Below, one piece after another: positions 16,511 to 25,952 of a stretch of DNA of 64,000 nucleotides. This DNA comes from Ardenticatenaceae bacterium (lineage in GTDB: Bacteria; Chloroflexota; Anaerolineae; Promineifilales; Promineifilaceae). The position numbers and the translations under genes were made by a program. The stretch spans positions 1 through 64,000 of the forward strand of contig JACKBR010000012.1 in the NCBI GenBank assembly GCA_020634495.1. The letters are read 5' to 3'. Below the pieces are notes generated by a model that worked only from the letters and a program-made list of their open reading frames with translations, had not been told where the DNA came from and made no database searches. The first letter of the stretch is position 1. Every line of letters begins with the position of its first letter.

Positions 16511-18859
16511 ATGATGCAACTTGCTGATAATTCTAACAACCGTGCCGCCACTATATTAATCGTAGAAGATGATCAGTCCATGCTGGATGGAATGAATGAT
16601 CTTCTAGAGATTGCGGATTTGGGTTATGAAATCACGGTGCTTCAGGCAAACGATGGACAGGCTGCCTTAAACATTATGGCCCAGCAAGAGCCAGACTTGA
16701 TAATCTCAGACGTGATGATGCCCCAAATGGGAGGCTATGAATTTCTAAATCATGTTCGCGCCAATCCTGAATGGATTCAAATTCCATTTATTTTTGTAAC
16801 GGCTAAAGGGGAAGAGCCAGATATTCGCAAAGGGCGGTTGAGCGACGCCGATTTATACATTACAAAGCCCTTTGTCATCGCCGAACTGCTTACCCTGATC
16901 AACTCCCAGCTGGATATGGCCTTTGAGCGCAAGCTCGCTCGTCAGCGCAACATTGAGTCGCTCAAGAAGAATATTCTGCAAATCCTCAACCATGAATTTC
17001 GTACGCCGCTTACCTATGTAACAGCATATTATGAAATGTTGGCCGACAGCCTCACCGAATTTACAGACGGCCGTAGCTATCGGGAATATTTACGCGGCAT
17101 CCAGGCCGGCTGCTTTCGGTTAACCCGCCTGGTGGATGATTTTGTTCATGTTATGGAGCTACGCAGTGGCGAAGCGCAAGCGCACTACATAGAAAATGCC
17201 AAACCGCTGTCTAACTTATCTGGCTTGCTAAAAGAAGTCATTGCTGCCCATGAAAACGTGGCTACAGAAGGCAAATATCTGCTTACAAGCGAGATACCAG
17301 AAAAGCTCCCTCTCATTTTTGGCGATCCGGCCAGCCTCACCAACATCATCGAGCGATTGCTGAGCAATGCAATCAAGTTTACCGACCCCAGTGCAGAGCG
17401 CGTCAATAACATTTTGATGCAGGTTAGCGTGCACGGCAAAAACATTCAGATTGTGGTGAAGGACGAAGGCATGGGGTTTCCGCCAAACATGAAAACCCAG
17501 ATTTTTGAGCCGTTTGTGCAATACAATCGGGGAATTTTAGAACAGCAGGGGGCGGGCACGGGGTTAGCCATTGTTCAAGGATTGGTTCGGCTGCACAACG
17601 GCCGTATCGAAGCCGAAAGTCAGGAAGGCATTGGCAGCAAGTTCACCGTAACAATTCCGGCCTACCAGCGGCAAAAAGAGCAAGAAGAAGCCCCAATCTT
17701 TTCCGAAGAAAGCAAAGGTTCCGCCACCGTCCTGGTTGTAGAAGATGACCGTAACCTGCTAAACGGATTAGAAGATCTGCTAACAATTTACGATGGCAAG
17801 TACAAACTCAACGTCCTCACCGCGCTCAATGGCCAGGAAGCCCTCCAAGTCATCGAGCAGCAAATCCCAGACCTGATCATCTCCGACATCATGATGCCCA
17901 AAATGAGTGGCTACGAATTCTTGCTGCACGTCCGCGAAAATTCTCAATGGCTGCACATCCCATTCATTTTCCTAACGGCCAAGGGAGAAAAACAAGACGA
18001 ATACGAAGGTTTTCGGCGCGGCGTAGATGAATACATCACCAAACCATACGACAGCGACGATGTCTTGCGCTTTGTAGAAAAGCAGCTAGACAAATATTTT
18101 CATAATCAAAACCTGGTGGCCCAAGGCTTTGATGATCTAAAACGCAGCATCATCAACCTCATCACCCCAGATTTCCGTACACCGCTGGCGTCAGTCTCCG
18201 AACATTCCGACGAATTAGCCAAAGCGCTGCAAAATGCCAATACCGATAGCGATTTAAAACATTCACTGCGCGGCATTCAAGATAGCAGCTTGCGCCTGAC
18301 AAGACTTATTGAAGACTTTATCTCCCTGGCTGAGCTAAAAACGGGTGAAGCGCAAACCGCTCACAGCTTAAAAGCCCAACCTATTCATAACCTGGGGGGC
18401 CTAATTTTTGAAACGTGCCAAACATTAAAGCAGCTAGACGAGCTAAGTGGATGGCAGATAGAAATGACCACCCTCACCGACATGCCTAAAGTGGAGGTTG
18501 ATTGGGGGACATTGCAAGAAGCGCTAGAACGCCTCATTGCGATTGGGGTGCAGAAGAGTGAACCCAGCGCAAAAGAAGAGATACTCTTTTCGCTTTACAA
18601 TGGCAAGTCAGGCAAAGTGGAAATTGTCATTTCATTTTCGGCTGAATTAAGTGATGAAACCATTGCCAAACTGACAGAAATTTTGGCCAAGGATGAGCCA
18701 GATTTATTACAGTTTCCTGATTATGGCCCCAGTCTTTATATTGCTAGAGGGTATATCAACCTTCATCAAGGGAAATTGTTATTTAGCAAAGGCAAACAGG
18801 CAGGGTTTTATTTTGCCATACAACTGCCCGCATTTGAGGAGCTGCCTGATCCAGCGTAA
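16511..18859 (+). CDS. Hybrid signalling protein REC-kinase-REC-pseudokinase
   Basis: 782 residues, cytosolic, built as two tandem copies of the same module. Copy one: a receiver domain with phospho-acceptor Asp67 (PDLIISD) and Lys119, then a histidine kinase with His161 in 'ILNHEFRTPL', N-box Asn286 (LLSNAIKF), G1 'DEGMGFP' (317-323) and G2 'GAGTGLAI' (347-354). Copy two: a receiver with Asp459 (PDLIISD) and Lys511, then a kinase-like region 'LITPDFRTPL' where the His position is Pro553. Its N-box is replaced by 'LIAIGVQKS' and the G boxes are lost. The second kinase is therefore predicted inactive and probably regulatory. It has no membrane or sensor domain and no adjacent output gene. Confidence 0.85.
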   Translation: MMQLADNSNNRAATILIVEDDQSMLDGMNDLLEIADLGYEITVLQANDGQAALNIMAQQEPDLIISDVMMPQMGGYEFLNHVRANPEWIQIPFIFVTAKGEEPDIRKGRLSDADLYITKPFVIAELLTLINSQLDMAFERKLARQRNIESLKKNILQILNHEFRTPLTYVTAYYEMLADSLTEFTDGRSYREYLRGIQAGCFRLTRLVDDFVHVMELRSGEAQAHYIENAKPLSNLSGLLKEVIAAHENVATEGKYLLTSEIPEKLPLIFGDPASLTNIIERLLSNAIKFTDPSAERVNNILMQVSVHGKNIQIVVKDEGMGFPPNMKTQIFEPFVQYNRGILEQQGAGTGLAIVQGLVRLHNGRIEAESQEGIGSKFTVTIPAYQRQKEQEEAPIFSEESKGSATVLVVEDDRNLLNGLEDLLTIYDGKYKLNVLTALNGQEALQVIEQQIPDLIISDIMMPKMSGYEFLLHVRENSQWLHIPFIFLTAKGEKQDEYEGFRRGVDEYITKPYDSDDVLRFVEKQLDKYFHNQNLVAQGFDDLKRSIINLITPDFRTPLASVSEHSDELAKALQNANTDSDLKHSLRGIQDSSLRLTRLIEDFISLAELKTGEAQTAHSLKAQPIHNLGGLIFETCQTLKQLDELSGWQIEMTTLTDMPKVEVDWGTLQEALERLIAIGVQKSEPSAKEEILFSLYNGKSGKVEIVISFSAELSDETIAKLTEILAKDEPDLLQFPDYGPSLYIARGYINLHQGKLLFSKGKQAGFYFAIQLPAFEELPDPA

Positions 18860-19092
18860 AAGCAAGCCACCCTTCTGCCAAACATACCGTTCCCGATGAC
18901 ATTGCCAAAACAGCTTGAAAAACAGTAGACTTTGTTTACAATGTCACTGGACTATTCTAGCCCCGTACCAATCAGGTACTGTACAAGATTGCAACATTCA
19001 TAAAATTGGTCTGCAACAACAAACCACTTGTTTTTGCGTATCGATATGCAGACCTTATTTACCCTCCCATTTGATCATAAGGAGCAAAACAG

Positions 19093-19824
19093 ATGGCAAC
19101 CTTACTTGAAAAAGTTCAAACCCTGGTCTCGGCAAACCTGCATGAGATGGTTGATAAAGCGCTGGAAACCAACTCGGTCGCTGTGATGAAGCAGTACATT
19201 CGTGATGCTGAGAACAATTTGGATGAACTGGAAGATGCGGCCGCCACGGTGGGTGGTGAAGTTAAAAGCATGGAGCGCAAGTATAAAGAGTACAAGAAGA
19301 AGGCGGATCAACTAGACCGCAATATCGATGCGCTTTTGATGCAGGGCAAAGCGGACTTGGCGCGTGCTGCTCAAAACGAACTCAACAGCGCCCGCCGTTT
19401 GCAGGAACAGTATCATGAACAATGGGTACGGCAGCAGCGTGAATATGAATCTCTTTTGAACGCCCGCTTAAAGCTCCAGGCTAAGTTGCAAACCATCCGG
19501 CAAGAGCAGAAGGAGCTGGAAGCGTTGATGCGTTTGGCCAAGTCCAAAGAGACGACGGTGAAGGCGATTAAGAGTTTGGATGATTTGATGGGTGTGGGGG
19601 ATGCCGATATTGCGCGTTTGGGTGAGTCGATTCGTTCTCGCCTGGATAAGGCTAGCGCCCATAGTGAAATGTATGCAGATCGTTTGGATAACCAGATGGA
19701 TGTGGCGTTAGGCAGCGCTGAACTGGATTTGCAGCTTGAAGAGCGCAAACGCCGTTTGGGTTTGGCCGAAGCGCCTTCACTGACGCTGGATGACAGTGAA
19801 GAAGCGGAAGCGACAATTGAGTAG
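19093..19824 (+). CDS. pspA: Phage shock protein A / IM30 family
   Basis: 243 residues, almost entirely helical and charged, with the PspA/Vipp1 layout: an amphipathic N-terminus 'MATLLEKVQTLVSANLHEMVDKA', then 'VMKQYIRDAENNLDELEDA' and long coiled coils. PspA-type proteins are ESCRT-III relatives that coat and repair the inner membrane under stress. A GGAG ribosome binding site lies 8 bases before the ATG. Two genes for membrane-associated proteins follow within 30 and 5 bases, which suggests an envelope-stress operon. The classical PspB, PspC and PspF are absent. The gap before it (18860-19092) holds no gene that I can recognise. Confidence 0.9.
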   Translation: MATLLEKVQTLVSANLHEMVDKALETNSVAVMKQYIRDAENNLDELEDAAATVGGEVKSMERKYKEYKKKADQLDRNIDALLMQGKADLARAAQNELNSARRLQEQYHEQWVRQQREYESLLNARLKLQAKLQTIRQEQKELEALMRLAKSKETTVKAIKSLDDLMGVGDADIARLGESIRSRLDKASAHSEMYADRLDNQMDVALGSAELDLQLEERKRRLGLAEAPSLTLDDSEEAEATIE

Positions 19825-19850
19825 TCATTGATGGCTGGTTTGTGTTTTGA

Positions 19851-21161
19851 ATGATGACTGAAGCTGACGGTACTGTGCAAACGTGGTTGCGGGCGGGCAT
19901 TACGGCCGTAAAAAATGGCAATCGCAGCCAGGGGCGTGACCTGCTGGAAAAGGTTCTGGAAGTAGATGAACGGAACGAGCAGGCCTGGCTCTGGCTGAGT
20001 GGCGCTGTAGAAACGGCCGAAGAGCGTCAAATCTGCCTGGAAAATGTGCTGGCCATTAACCCAGACAATGCCCTGGCAAAAAAAGGGCTGGCAAAGCTGG
20101 CCCAGGCAAGCCACGCGGCAGAAGGGCCCGGTAAGACACAGATCGTCAGGCGAGAGTATGCGCCAGTTTCCACCGCTGCGGCCTTGCTGTACCCAGAAAG
20201 CCAGGTGAAAACGTGGGAGTGGCGTGACCCAACGGCCGTTCCCGACAATAGAACCACCACAGGGTATCGAGCCAGCGAAAGCTACAGCGATGTCTGGACC
20301 CAAGATGTGCCTTTGTGTGGTTATTGCGCCCAGGCGCTTTCGGCGGAAGACGGCCGTTGCCCGCAGTGTAAAAAACAGCTCATCGTTAAAACATTCCGCT
20401 ACCCCAACGCCAGCCCCAGCCTGACCGTCTTCTGGGTGCTCTTGTTGGGTGTGGGGCAGCTGCTGCTGCTGCAAATGCTTTACAACATTTTGGCCCAAAA
20501 GAACTTTGCTGCGGCCATTGGCAACGGCCTGGTGATGGTCTGGTTTGTTGCTTTGGCATTTGGCGTGCATTTCCGGCAAAGTTGGGCGCATATCATCGCC
20601 ATCTACAGCCTGACCGCCATCATTTTAGTCAGCTTGTTGCGTTGGGTGCTGCCGCCCGATTTAGCCACACTTGGCCTGGAGAGCCTGGACCCGGCAATTC
20701 AAAATTTTGTGCAGCCATTAACAACGGGCCTGGGTGAAACGCTGCGCCTGTTTATTTTGGTGGGGGCGGTGCTGGCGCTTTTTTACGCTATTGTAAAAGC
20801 TGGGCCAGACTTTGACCGGGTGGCGGTGCGGCAGGTAGCCACGCTTACCAAAGGGCCCAAAACCGCCGCTGATTTTAATGCGGCTGCAACCCAACTGGCG
20901 CGAAATGGCTTGTGGGCAACGGCCGTTTTACATTGGCAAAATGCTGCCGCCAAAGCCCCGCAAAACATCGGCTACCAGGAGTCGTTGGGCAAAGCGTATG
21001 CCACCCTGGGCTTTTTTGAGCGCAGCCTCGATGTGTTGCAATCTGCCCAACAGCGTACCGGCAGTTCTGAACGGCGGGCAACCATTCAGCAGCTAATTCA
21101 GGGCGTTCAGGCTAAAATGGCGCAGCAGCCAAAGCAAACAGAAAATACAGAGCAAAGTTAA
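19851..21161 (+). CDS. TPR and zinc-ribbon membrane protein in pspA operon
   Basis: 436 residues. Residues 1-85 hold two TPR-like repeats ('AVKNGNRSQGRDLLEKVLEVDERNEQAWLWLSG' split over both). A zinc ribbon follows at about 149-171 (CGYC...CPQC). Four hydrophobic helices lie between about 185 and 310. A C-terminal TPR-like segment ('YQESLGKAYATLGFFERSLDVL') ends the protein. The architecture suggests a membrane protein with soluble protein-binding ends. No enzyme motif is visible. It lies 26 bases after pspA and 4 before the coiled-coil membrane gene, so a role in PspA recruitment or envelope maintenance is plausible. Confidence 0.75.
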   Translation: MMTEADGTVQTWLRAGITAVKNGNRSQGRDLLEKVLEVDERNEQAWLWLSGAVETAEERQICLENVLAINPDNALAKKGLAKLAQASHAAEGPGKTQIVRREYAPVSTAAALLYPESQVKTWEWRDPTAVPDNRTTTGYRASESYSDVWTQDVPLCGYCAQALSAEDGRCPQCKKQLIVKTFRYPNASPSLTVFWVLLLGVGQLLLLQMLYNILAQKNFAAAIGNGLVMVWFVALAFGVHFRQSWAHIIAIYSLTAIILVSLLRWVLPPDLATLGLESLDPAIQNFVQPLTTGLGETLRLFILVGAVLALFYAIVKAGPDFDRVAVRQVATLTKGPKTAADFNAAATQLARNGLWATAVLHWQNAAAKAPQNIGYQESLGKAYATLGFFERSLDVLQSAQQRTGSSERRATIQQLIQGVQAKMAQQPKQTENTEQS

Positions 21162-21165
21162 CCCA

Positions 21166-21996
21166 ATGTCGAAAGCCCGTAGAGCCTTAGAAGAGCGTGT
21201 ACAAAAAGCAATCTGGCAAGAATCCTTTGTCCGATGGGAAAGTGGGGTGGTGCTGGCACTTACGGCCGTCTTGACCACGTTTTCTGCCCTGGGGCTGCCT
21301 TTAATAGAGTTTGTCCCATTTTGGGGCTGGCTGCTAGGCGGCCTGGTGGCAGAGGCCGGTTTGGTTTACAGCAGCGTGCTAGACCCAGAATTTGGGCGTA
21401 AAGTTGTGGCCAAAATGCTTCAGAATGAGTTTAAACCAGAGCGCCTGAACGATAAAAAATTGCAGCGTTACATGAATGAAGCTTTAGATTATCGCAGCCG
21501 CATCGAAAAAGGCATTCGGGAGCGTTCTGACTCTGTCCTGAAAGACGAATTGATGGAAACGGCCAACCAGATTGATGATTGGCTAGAAAATATCTATGAT
21601 TTGGCGCGGCGTGTTGACCGGTACCAGGAAGAGCGAGAGATTTTGCACCGGGATCGCGTGCGGGCAGAGTCGCGGGCCGCTCAGCTTCAGGCAGATTATG
21701 CTAAGGCGCAAAATCCGGCCGTCAAAGAGCAAATTCAAACCACGCTCAACAGCATTCAGCGCCAGCTGCAAACGCTGCAAACGCTCGAATCGACCATTCA
21801 ACGTGCCCGGCTTCAACTGGAAAACTCGCTCACCCATTTAGGCACCATCTATTCGCAAACAATGCTGGTGGATGCCAAAGACATTGACCGGGGCAGCGCC
21901 CGCCGCCTGCGGCATGAGATTGCCGAGGAGGTGACGGAACTAAATGATCTGTTGCTTTCGATGGATGATGTCTATACGGCCGAATCTGCCGGGTGA
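21166..21996 (+). CDS. Membrane-anchored coiled-coil protein in pspA operon
   Basis: 276 residues. Two transmembrane helices lie at about 27-45 and 48-66 ('VVLALTAVLTTFSALGLPLI', 'FWGWLLGGLVAEAGLVYSS'). A mostly helical cytoplasmic part follows, with a long coiled coil from about 130 to 235 ('ESRAAQLQADYAKAQNPAVK', 'QTLQTLESTIQRARLQLENS'). It is the third gene of the pspA unit, spaced by 4 bases. The coiled coil could interact with PspA, itself a coiled-coil protein; this is inferred from context. I do not recognise a named family. Confidence 0.7.
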   Translation: MSKARRALEERVQKAIWQESFVRWESGVVLALTAVLTTFSALGLPLIEFVPFWGWLLGGLVAEAGLVYSSVLDPEFGRKVVAKMLQNEFKPERLNDKKLQRYMNEALDYRSRIEKGIRERSDSVLKDELMETANQIDDWLENIYDLARRVDRYQEEREILHRDRVRAESRAAQLQADYAKAQNPAVKEQIQTTLNSIQRQLQTLQTLESTIQRARLQLENSLTHLGTIYSQTMLVDAKDIDRGSARRLRHEIAEEVTELNDLLLSMDDVYTAESAG

Positions 21997-22097
21997 ACGC
22001 GCCGCAAGCCTGTGGCTGCTGCCGGATGAAATAGTTGTTGCTGGGTTATACGGCCGTTCGCTTTGGTTAACTCAAGAGAAGAAGCCCCACGCTTACC

Positions 22098-22126
22098 TTG
22101 TCAAATCCATGCCCCTCTGCTAATAT
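22098..22126 (+). promoter_or_regulatory. Probable promoter of the L9 gene
   Basis: TTGTCA at 22098-22103, a 17-bp spacer, then TAATAT at 22121-22126, about 50 bases before the rplI start. Confidence 0.45.
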
Positions 22127-22177
22127 CTCCTGCTGCAAAAAAGAATCAAATTAGTTAAAGATGGAGAACATTCAGCT

Positions 22178-22735
22178 ATGAAGGTGCTGTTAAAGCAAGA
22201 TATAGAAAATATTGGACTCGCTGGTGAAGTACACAAGGTTGCCGACGGATACGGCCGTAACTTCCTGTTACCCCAAGGTTTGGCCGTTGTCGCTTCACCT
22301 GGCATGATGAAACAAGCCGTTGTCTGGCGTAAAAAAGCAGAAGCCCGTCGTGCAGAACTACGCGCCGAATACGAAGCTTTGTCACAAAAGATTGAGGAAG
22401 TCACCCTCAATTTCACAGCACGAGCTGGTGAAACTGGTAAACTTTATGGGTCCATTACCACTACCCAAATTGCCGACGACCTCAACGAACTGCTGGGCAC
22501 GGAAATCGACCGGCGCAAAGTGGGCGTAGAGCCGCTGCGGCAGCTAGGCGAACACAAAGTGGTTGTACGCCTCAGTGGTGATTTTCAGCCAGAATTGACC
22601 GTTGTCATTGCCAACGAAGATGGTGAAACCGAACCGGCTATCGTCGAGATGGCTTACGAAGAAGTTGTTGTCGAAGAGACCGACGAAGCTGACGCGGAAG
22701 AGCTAGAAGAAGAAACCGACGAAGCAGACGAATAA
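22178..22735 (+). CDS. rplI: Ribosomal protein bL9
   Basis: 185 residues. The N-terminal domain 'MKVLLKQDIENIGLAGEVHKVADGYGRNFLLPQGLA' (in parts) is the L9 signature that binds 23S rRNA at the base of the L1 stalk. A long connecting helix and the C-terminal domain ('ETGKLYGSITTTQIADDL') follow. Typical bL9 is near 150 residues; here an extra acidic tail of about 35 residues ('EETDEADAEELEEETDEADE') is added. GGAGA lies before the ATG. The usual rpsF-ssb-rpsR neighbours are absent. Confidence 0.97.
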   Translation: MKVLLKQDIENIGLAGEVHKVADGYGRNFLLPQGLAVVASPGMMKQAVVWRKKAEARRAELRAEYEALSQKIEEVTLNFTARAGETGKLYGSITTTQIADDLNELLGTEIDRRKVGVEPLRQLGEHKVVVRLSGDFQPELTVVIANEDGETEPAIVEMAYEEVVVEETDEADAEELEEETDEADE

Positions 22736-22771
22736 ACGTCGCTTTTTTGCCCCGTCACTGACCAGACAGCA

Positions 22772-22799
22772 AGAGCCAGCCATGAATTAAGCTGGCTCT
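22772..22799. terminator. Hairpin between rplI and rodZ
   Basis: AGAGCCAGC and GCTGGCTCT form a perfect 9-bp stem with a 10-nt loop. No T-tract follows directly; TTTTTT comes about 15 bases later. It could be a weak terminator or an attenuator just ahead of the rodZ-like start. Confidence 0.4.
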
Positions 22800-22825
22800 G
22801 GCTAATGGCAGTGACTTTTTTCGTT

Positions 22826-23749
22826 ATGATAGACGAACTTGGCCACATTCTGCGGGAAGCTCGCGAAACCAAAGGGTATACCCTGCGCGAAGTGCAGGAT
22901 AAAACCCGCATCAACAGCCGGTTTCTAGAAGCATTAGAAATGGGCGATTTTGATCGCTTGCCGACGCCAACGCATGTGCGCGGCTTTTTGCGCAACTACT
23001 CCCGCTTTCTAGGTCTGGACCCCGAACCGCTGCTAGAACGATATGAGCTAAGTCAATCTCAACGGCCCAAACGCCGCCAGCAGCCAGTCATTGTAGACAC
23101 GACCCTGCCTGTTGGCCCGGCGCTGGAGGCTCCCCCAGAAAATCACCCCTTCTTCGATCCCGTCAATATGGAAGTGGATACAGCTTACCAGGGGGGCGGC
23201 AGTCCACGAGGCGGGGAATCGTTTCTGCGCATAGTCATCATTATTGCTTTGCTGGGTGCGCTTTACCTGGCTGGGCAAAATTTCCTTCCGCTCATTTTTG
23301 GCCAGGAAGGCGGCACGGCCGAACTTACCCAATCACTCAATGAGGCCGTGCAAAATGTGCTTAATCGCGAAACACCAACGCCAGAGCCAACGGCAACTGA
23401 AGAAGTTGGGGCTTCTAGTGTAATTTTGCCCACAGGGCGCAATGAATTCCCTGAGGGCGATCCAACACCTACCGCGACGCGCCCGCCGCTGCCCGCCACC
23501 ATGGAAACCATTGATTTGGAAATCATCATTTTGGAACGGGCCTGGATGGAAGTAACTATTGATGGCAATGTGCTGTTTACTGGCATTGCCCGCCCCGCCG
23601 ACCCGCCCTATGAGTGGACGGCCAACGACGAAGTTCGCATCAACACAGGCAACGCCATTGGCGTGTCTGTCACCATCAACAATGTGCCGCTGGGGCCGCT
23701 GGGCGGACGCGGCGAAGCCAAAGAAGAAGTTTGGACCACCACTAATTAA
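22826..23749 (+). CDS. rodZ: RodZ-like helix-turn-helix membrane protein
   Basis: 307 residues from the ATG at 22826; an ATG at 22805 is possible. The N-terminus (1-75) is an HTH_25 domain: 'LGHILREARETKGYTLREVQ', 'INSRFLEALEMGDFDRLP' and 'VRGFLRNYSRFLGLDPEPLL'. One transmembrane helix lies at about 130-155 ('FLRIVIIIALLGALYLAGQ'), then a Pro/Thr-rich linker. A C-terminal DUF4115-type domain follows ('IILERAWMEVTIDGNVLFTG'). RodZ links the MreB cytoskeleton to the cell-wall elongation machinery. No mreB is in the window. It is 77 bases upstream of rimO. Confidence 0.85.
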   Translation: MIDELGHILREARETKGYTLREVQDKTRINSRFLEALEMGDFDRLPTPTHVRGFLRNYSRFLGLDPEPLLERYELSQSQRPKRRQQPVIVDTTLPVGPALEAPPENHPFFDPVNMEVDTAYQGGGSPRGGESFLRIVIIIALLGALYLAGQNFLPLIFGQEGGTAELTQSLNEAVQNVLNRETPTPEPTATEEVGASSVILPTGRNEFPEGDPTPTATRPPLPATMETIDLEIIILERAWMEVTIDGNVLFTGIARPADPPYEWTANDEVRINTGNAIGVSVTINNVPLGPLGGRGEAKEEVWTTTN

Positions 23750-23754
23750 AAGTA

Positions 23755-23828
23755 ATCTGTATTCAGTGGATCAGTAATCAGTTTTAGCCTGTTTACTGAT
23801 AACTGTGTACTGCTTACTGAATACTGAA
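23755..23828. repeat. CAGTATTCAGT-type palindromic repeat
   Basis: Left arm ATTCAGTGGATCAGTAATCAG, right arm ACTGATAACTGTGTACTGC and TTACTGAATACTGA. Relatives occur at 34686-34762, 35393-35491, 36165-36209, 36668-36708 and 40046-40118. This copy lies immediately before the rimO start codon. Confidence 0.7.
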
Positions 23829-25197
23829 ATGAGTAAACACCAACAAAAAAAGCAATTCTATTTGCTCAGTCTGGGCTGTAGCAAAAATACGGTTGATTCT
23901 GAGAGCATGGCGGCGCTGCTGCACAAAGCTGGCTTTAGCGGCGTCAGCGATCCCGATGATGCCAGCGTGCTGATTGTGAATACCTGCGGCTTTATTGAAG
24001 GGGCACGTCAGGAGTCGATTGGCGCTTTGCGTGAACTGGCAGATCTGAAAAACAAGAATCAACTGCTGATTGCGGCGGGCTGCATGGCCCAGCGGTACGG
24101 CAGTGAGGTGGTGGCGTGGGTGCCGGGCATTGACGGCGTCATTGGCACGCGCCGCTGGATGGATATTGTGCCCTTTGTGCGCCAGCTGCGCCGCAAAAAG
24201 CATCCGGAGCCGCTCTACCATTTGCCGGATGAGGCGAAGACGGTGGGGTTGGATGAGAAGGGTGTGATAAGAACGGCCGTACACGGCCGTTCCGCCTACC
24301 TCAAAATTTCTGATGGCTGCCGCCGCCCCTGCGCCTTTTGCGCCATTCCCCAAATTAAAGGCACCCACGTCAGCCGCCCTGTTGAGTCGATTGTGGCTGA
24401 AGCCGTGGCCCTGCAATCCGCTGGATTGCAAGAGCTGGTCATCATCGCCCAGGACAGCACCGACTACGGGCATGATTTGGGTCTGAAAAATGGCCTGTCC
24501 CATCTGCTCAAAGAAATCACCAACGCCGCGCCAGACATTCCCTGGATTCGCCTCATGTATGCCTTCCCGGCTACGTCACCGATGAACTCATCGAGACGAT
24601 GGCCACCACGCCGCAAATTGTGAACTATCTGGACATTCCCTTGCAGCACGGCCACCGCGAAACGCTCAAGCGGATGCGCCGCCCGGCGAACATTGAGTGG
24701 GGCAAATCGGTGGAAAAGCTGCGTAACGCCATGCCAGACATTGCCATCCGCACCACGTTTATTGTGGGTTACCCTGGCGAAAACGGATGAAGAGTTTGAC
24801 GGCCTGAAGCAGTTCGTGCAGGATTTGAGGTTTGACCGCTTTGGCGCTTTACTTCTGTATGAAGCCCACGCCGTCGGCGACGGTTTCTGGCAGGTGCCGG
24901 AGAGAAGGAAGCGCGGCTGGAGGAGCTGATGGCGCTGCAATAGCTGATTCTCATGGCCAAAACCAGCAGCTGGTGGGGCAGACGCTGCCCATCTTCAGTC
25001 GAGGGGTACGGCGACGGGGTGAGCGTGGGCCGCTCTTACCGGGATGCGCCGATTGACGGCATGGTGTTTGTGCCGGGTGAGCTGCCCGTTGGCGAGCTGG
25101 TGCCGGTGCGCATTTGACGGGCGATGGTGTATGACTTGACTGGTGTGAAACGGCCGTTCCCCAATCCATCCAGTTGTCGGTGAGCGGTAAACATTAA
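23829..25197 (+). pseudogene. rimO: rimO (ribosomal protein S12 methylthiotransferase), frameshifted
   Basis: RimO is a radical-SAM enzyme that methylthiolates an aspartate of ribosomal protein S12. The N-terminal methylthiotransferase domain is intact ('FYLLSLGCSKNTVDSESM', 'VNTCGFIEGARQESI', AAGCMAQRY), and so is the radical-SAM cluster motif CRRPCAFC in 'ISDGCRRPCAFCAIPQ'. At about 24562 a base is lost ('TATGCCTTCCCGG' versus TATGCTTACCCCGG in the second copy), and the frame runs out at 24623. More indels follow to about 25197, and in-frame stops appear (for example CTGCAATAG near 24940). The homologous 3' part recurs intact at 25953-26759. The organism would lack a complete RimO unless the two parts are joined by misassembly. 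Confidence 0.85.
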
Positions 25198-25293
25198 ACC
25201 GTCTGGCTACGAAGGCGACCGCGCCATCTACTTTACAAAATTGCCCCAAATTTTAAGGCCTAATAGGTTTTAGAGGGTGGAGCAGTTGAGTGG

Positions 25294-25665
25294 CTAATTG
25301 CCTGAGGCGGGGTCACACCAAAGAGTCATCCGGTTCCGATTCATCCTCGTTTTGATTTTTTCACAAAAGACTTCAACTTTCTCTGCCTGAACCATTTCTA
25401 GCAACGCATCGGTAATTTCACTTAACAGAATCACGGATTGACAAGCTTGAAATGCGTACGTCAAAAATAGATAAAGCTGTCTTCGCATTATCTGGAGATG
25501 AATGAGCGTATGATAAACCTGCTCATCAGGTATTGCCGGAATTATGAACGCTCGATTATTGAGTATCATAAAACCAGACTGCTGCCACAGCAAAGTTGCT
25601 GTTTGATGATGAAGGATAAGGTCTGAGTGATTTCGGTTTTCCATTTTCCTCCAGACCGGCAGCAC
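25294..25665 (-). CDS. Hypothetical protein between the rimO copies
   Basis: 123 residues, unrecognised ('IPDEQVYHTLIHLQIMRRQL', 'EVFCEKIKTRMNRNRMTLWC'). It is AT-richer than the flanking rimO sequence and has no ACGGCCGT octamer. It has no clear ribosome binding site or partner. It may be part of inserted DNA that separates the two rimO 3' copies, or an accidental frame. The remainder of 25198-25952 shows no other gene. Confidence 0.3.
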   Translation of the reverse strand: MLPVWRKMENRNHSDLILHHQTATLLWQQSGFMILNNRAFIIPAIPDEQVYHTLIHLQIMRRQLYLFLTYAFQACQSVILLSEITDALLEMVQAEKVEVFCEKIKTRMNRNRMTLWCDPASGN

Positions 25666-25952
25666 TGGTTATTAGACATCGATTCGGTAGGAATAGGCTG
25701 CAAAGATCAATATCAGCATTTCCAATACTTGCCGCCCTAGCCAATACATCAAGCAATCGAGTTCGCAATTGTGCGTTTAAGAACCGGCAAAATCAAACAC
25801 TCTTTTTTTCAGCAGCTTTGATCCTTCTGTTCTAAATATTCTGGAACGTCTGTTTATTTGGCTCACAATATCAGCAATTGCCAGTATCTTCTCACGAGCT
25901 TATTTGACTTCCAATGGTACGTAGCTGTTCCGCAGGTCATTTGTTCTAACTG

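Noticed and set aside
19413..20591. 392-residue minus-strand open frame
   Set aside because: Antisense to pspA and the TPR/zinc-ribbon gene; no family pattern.
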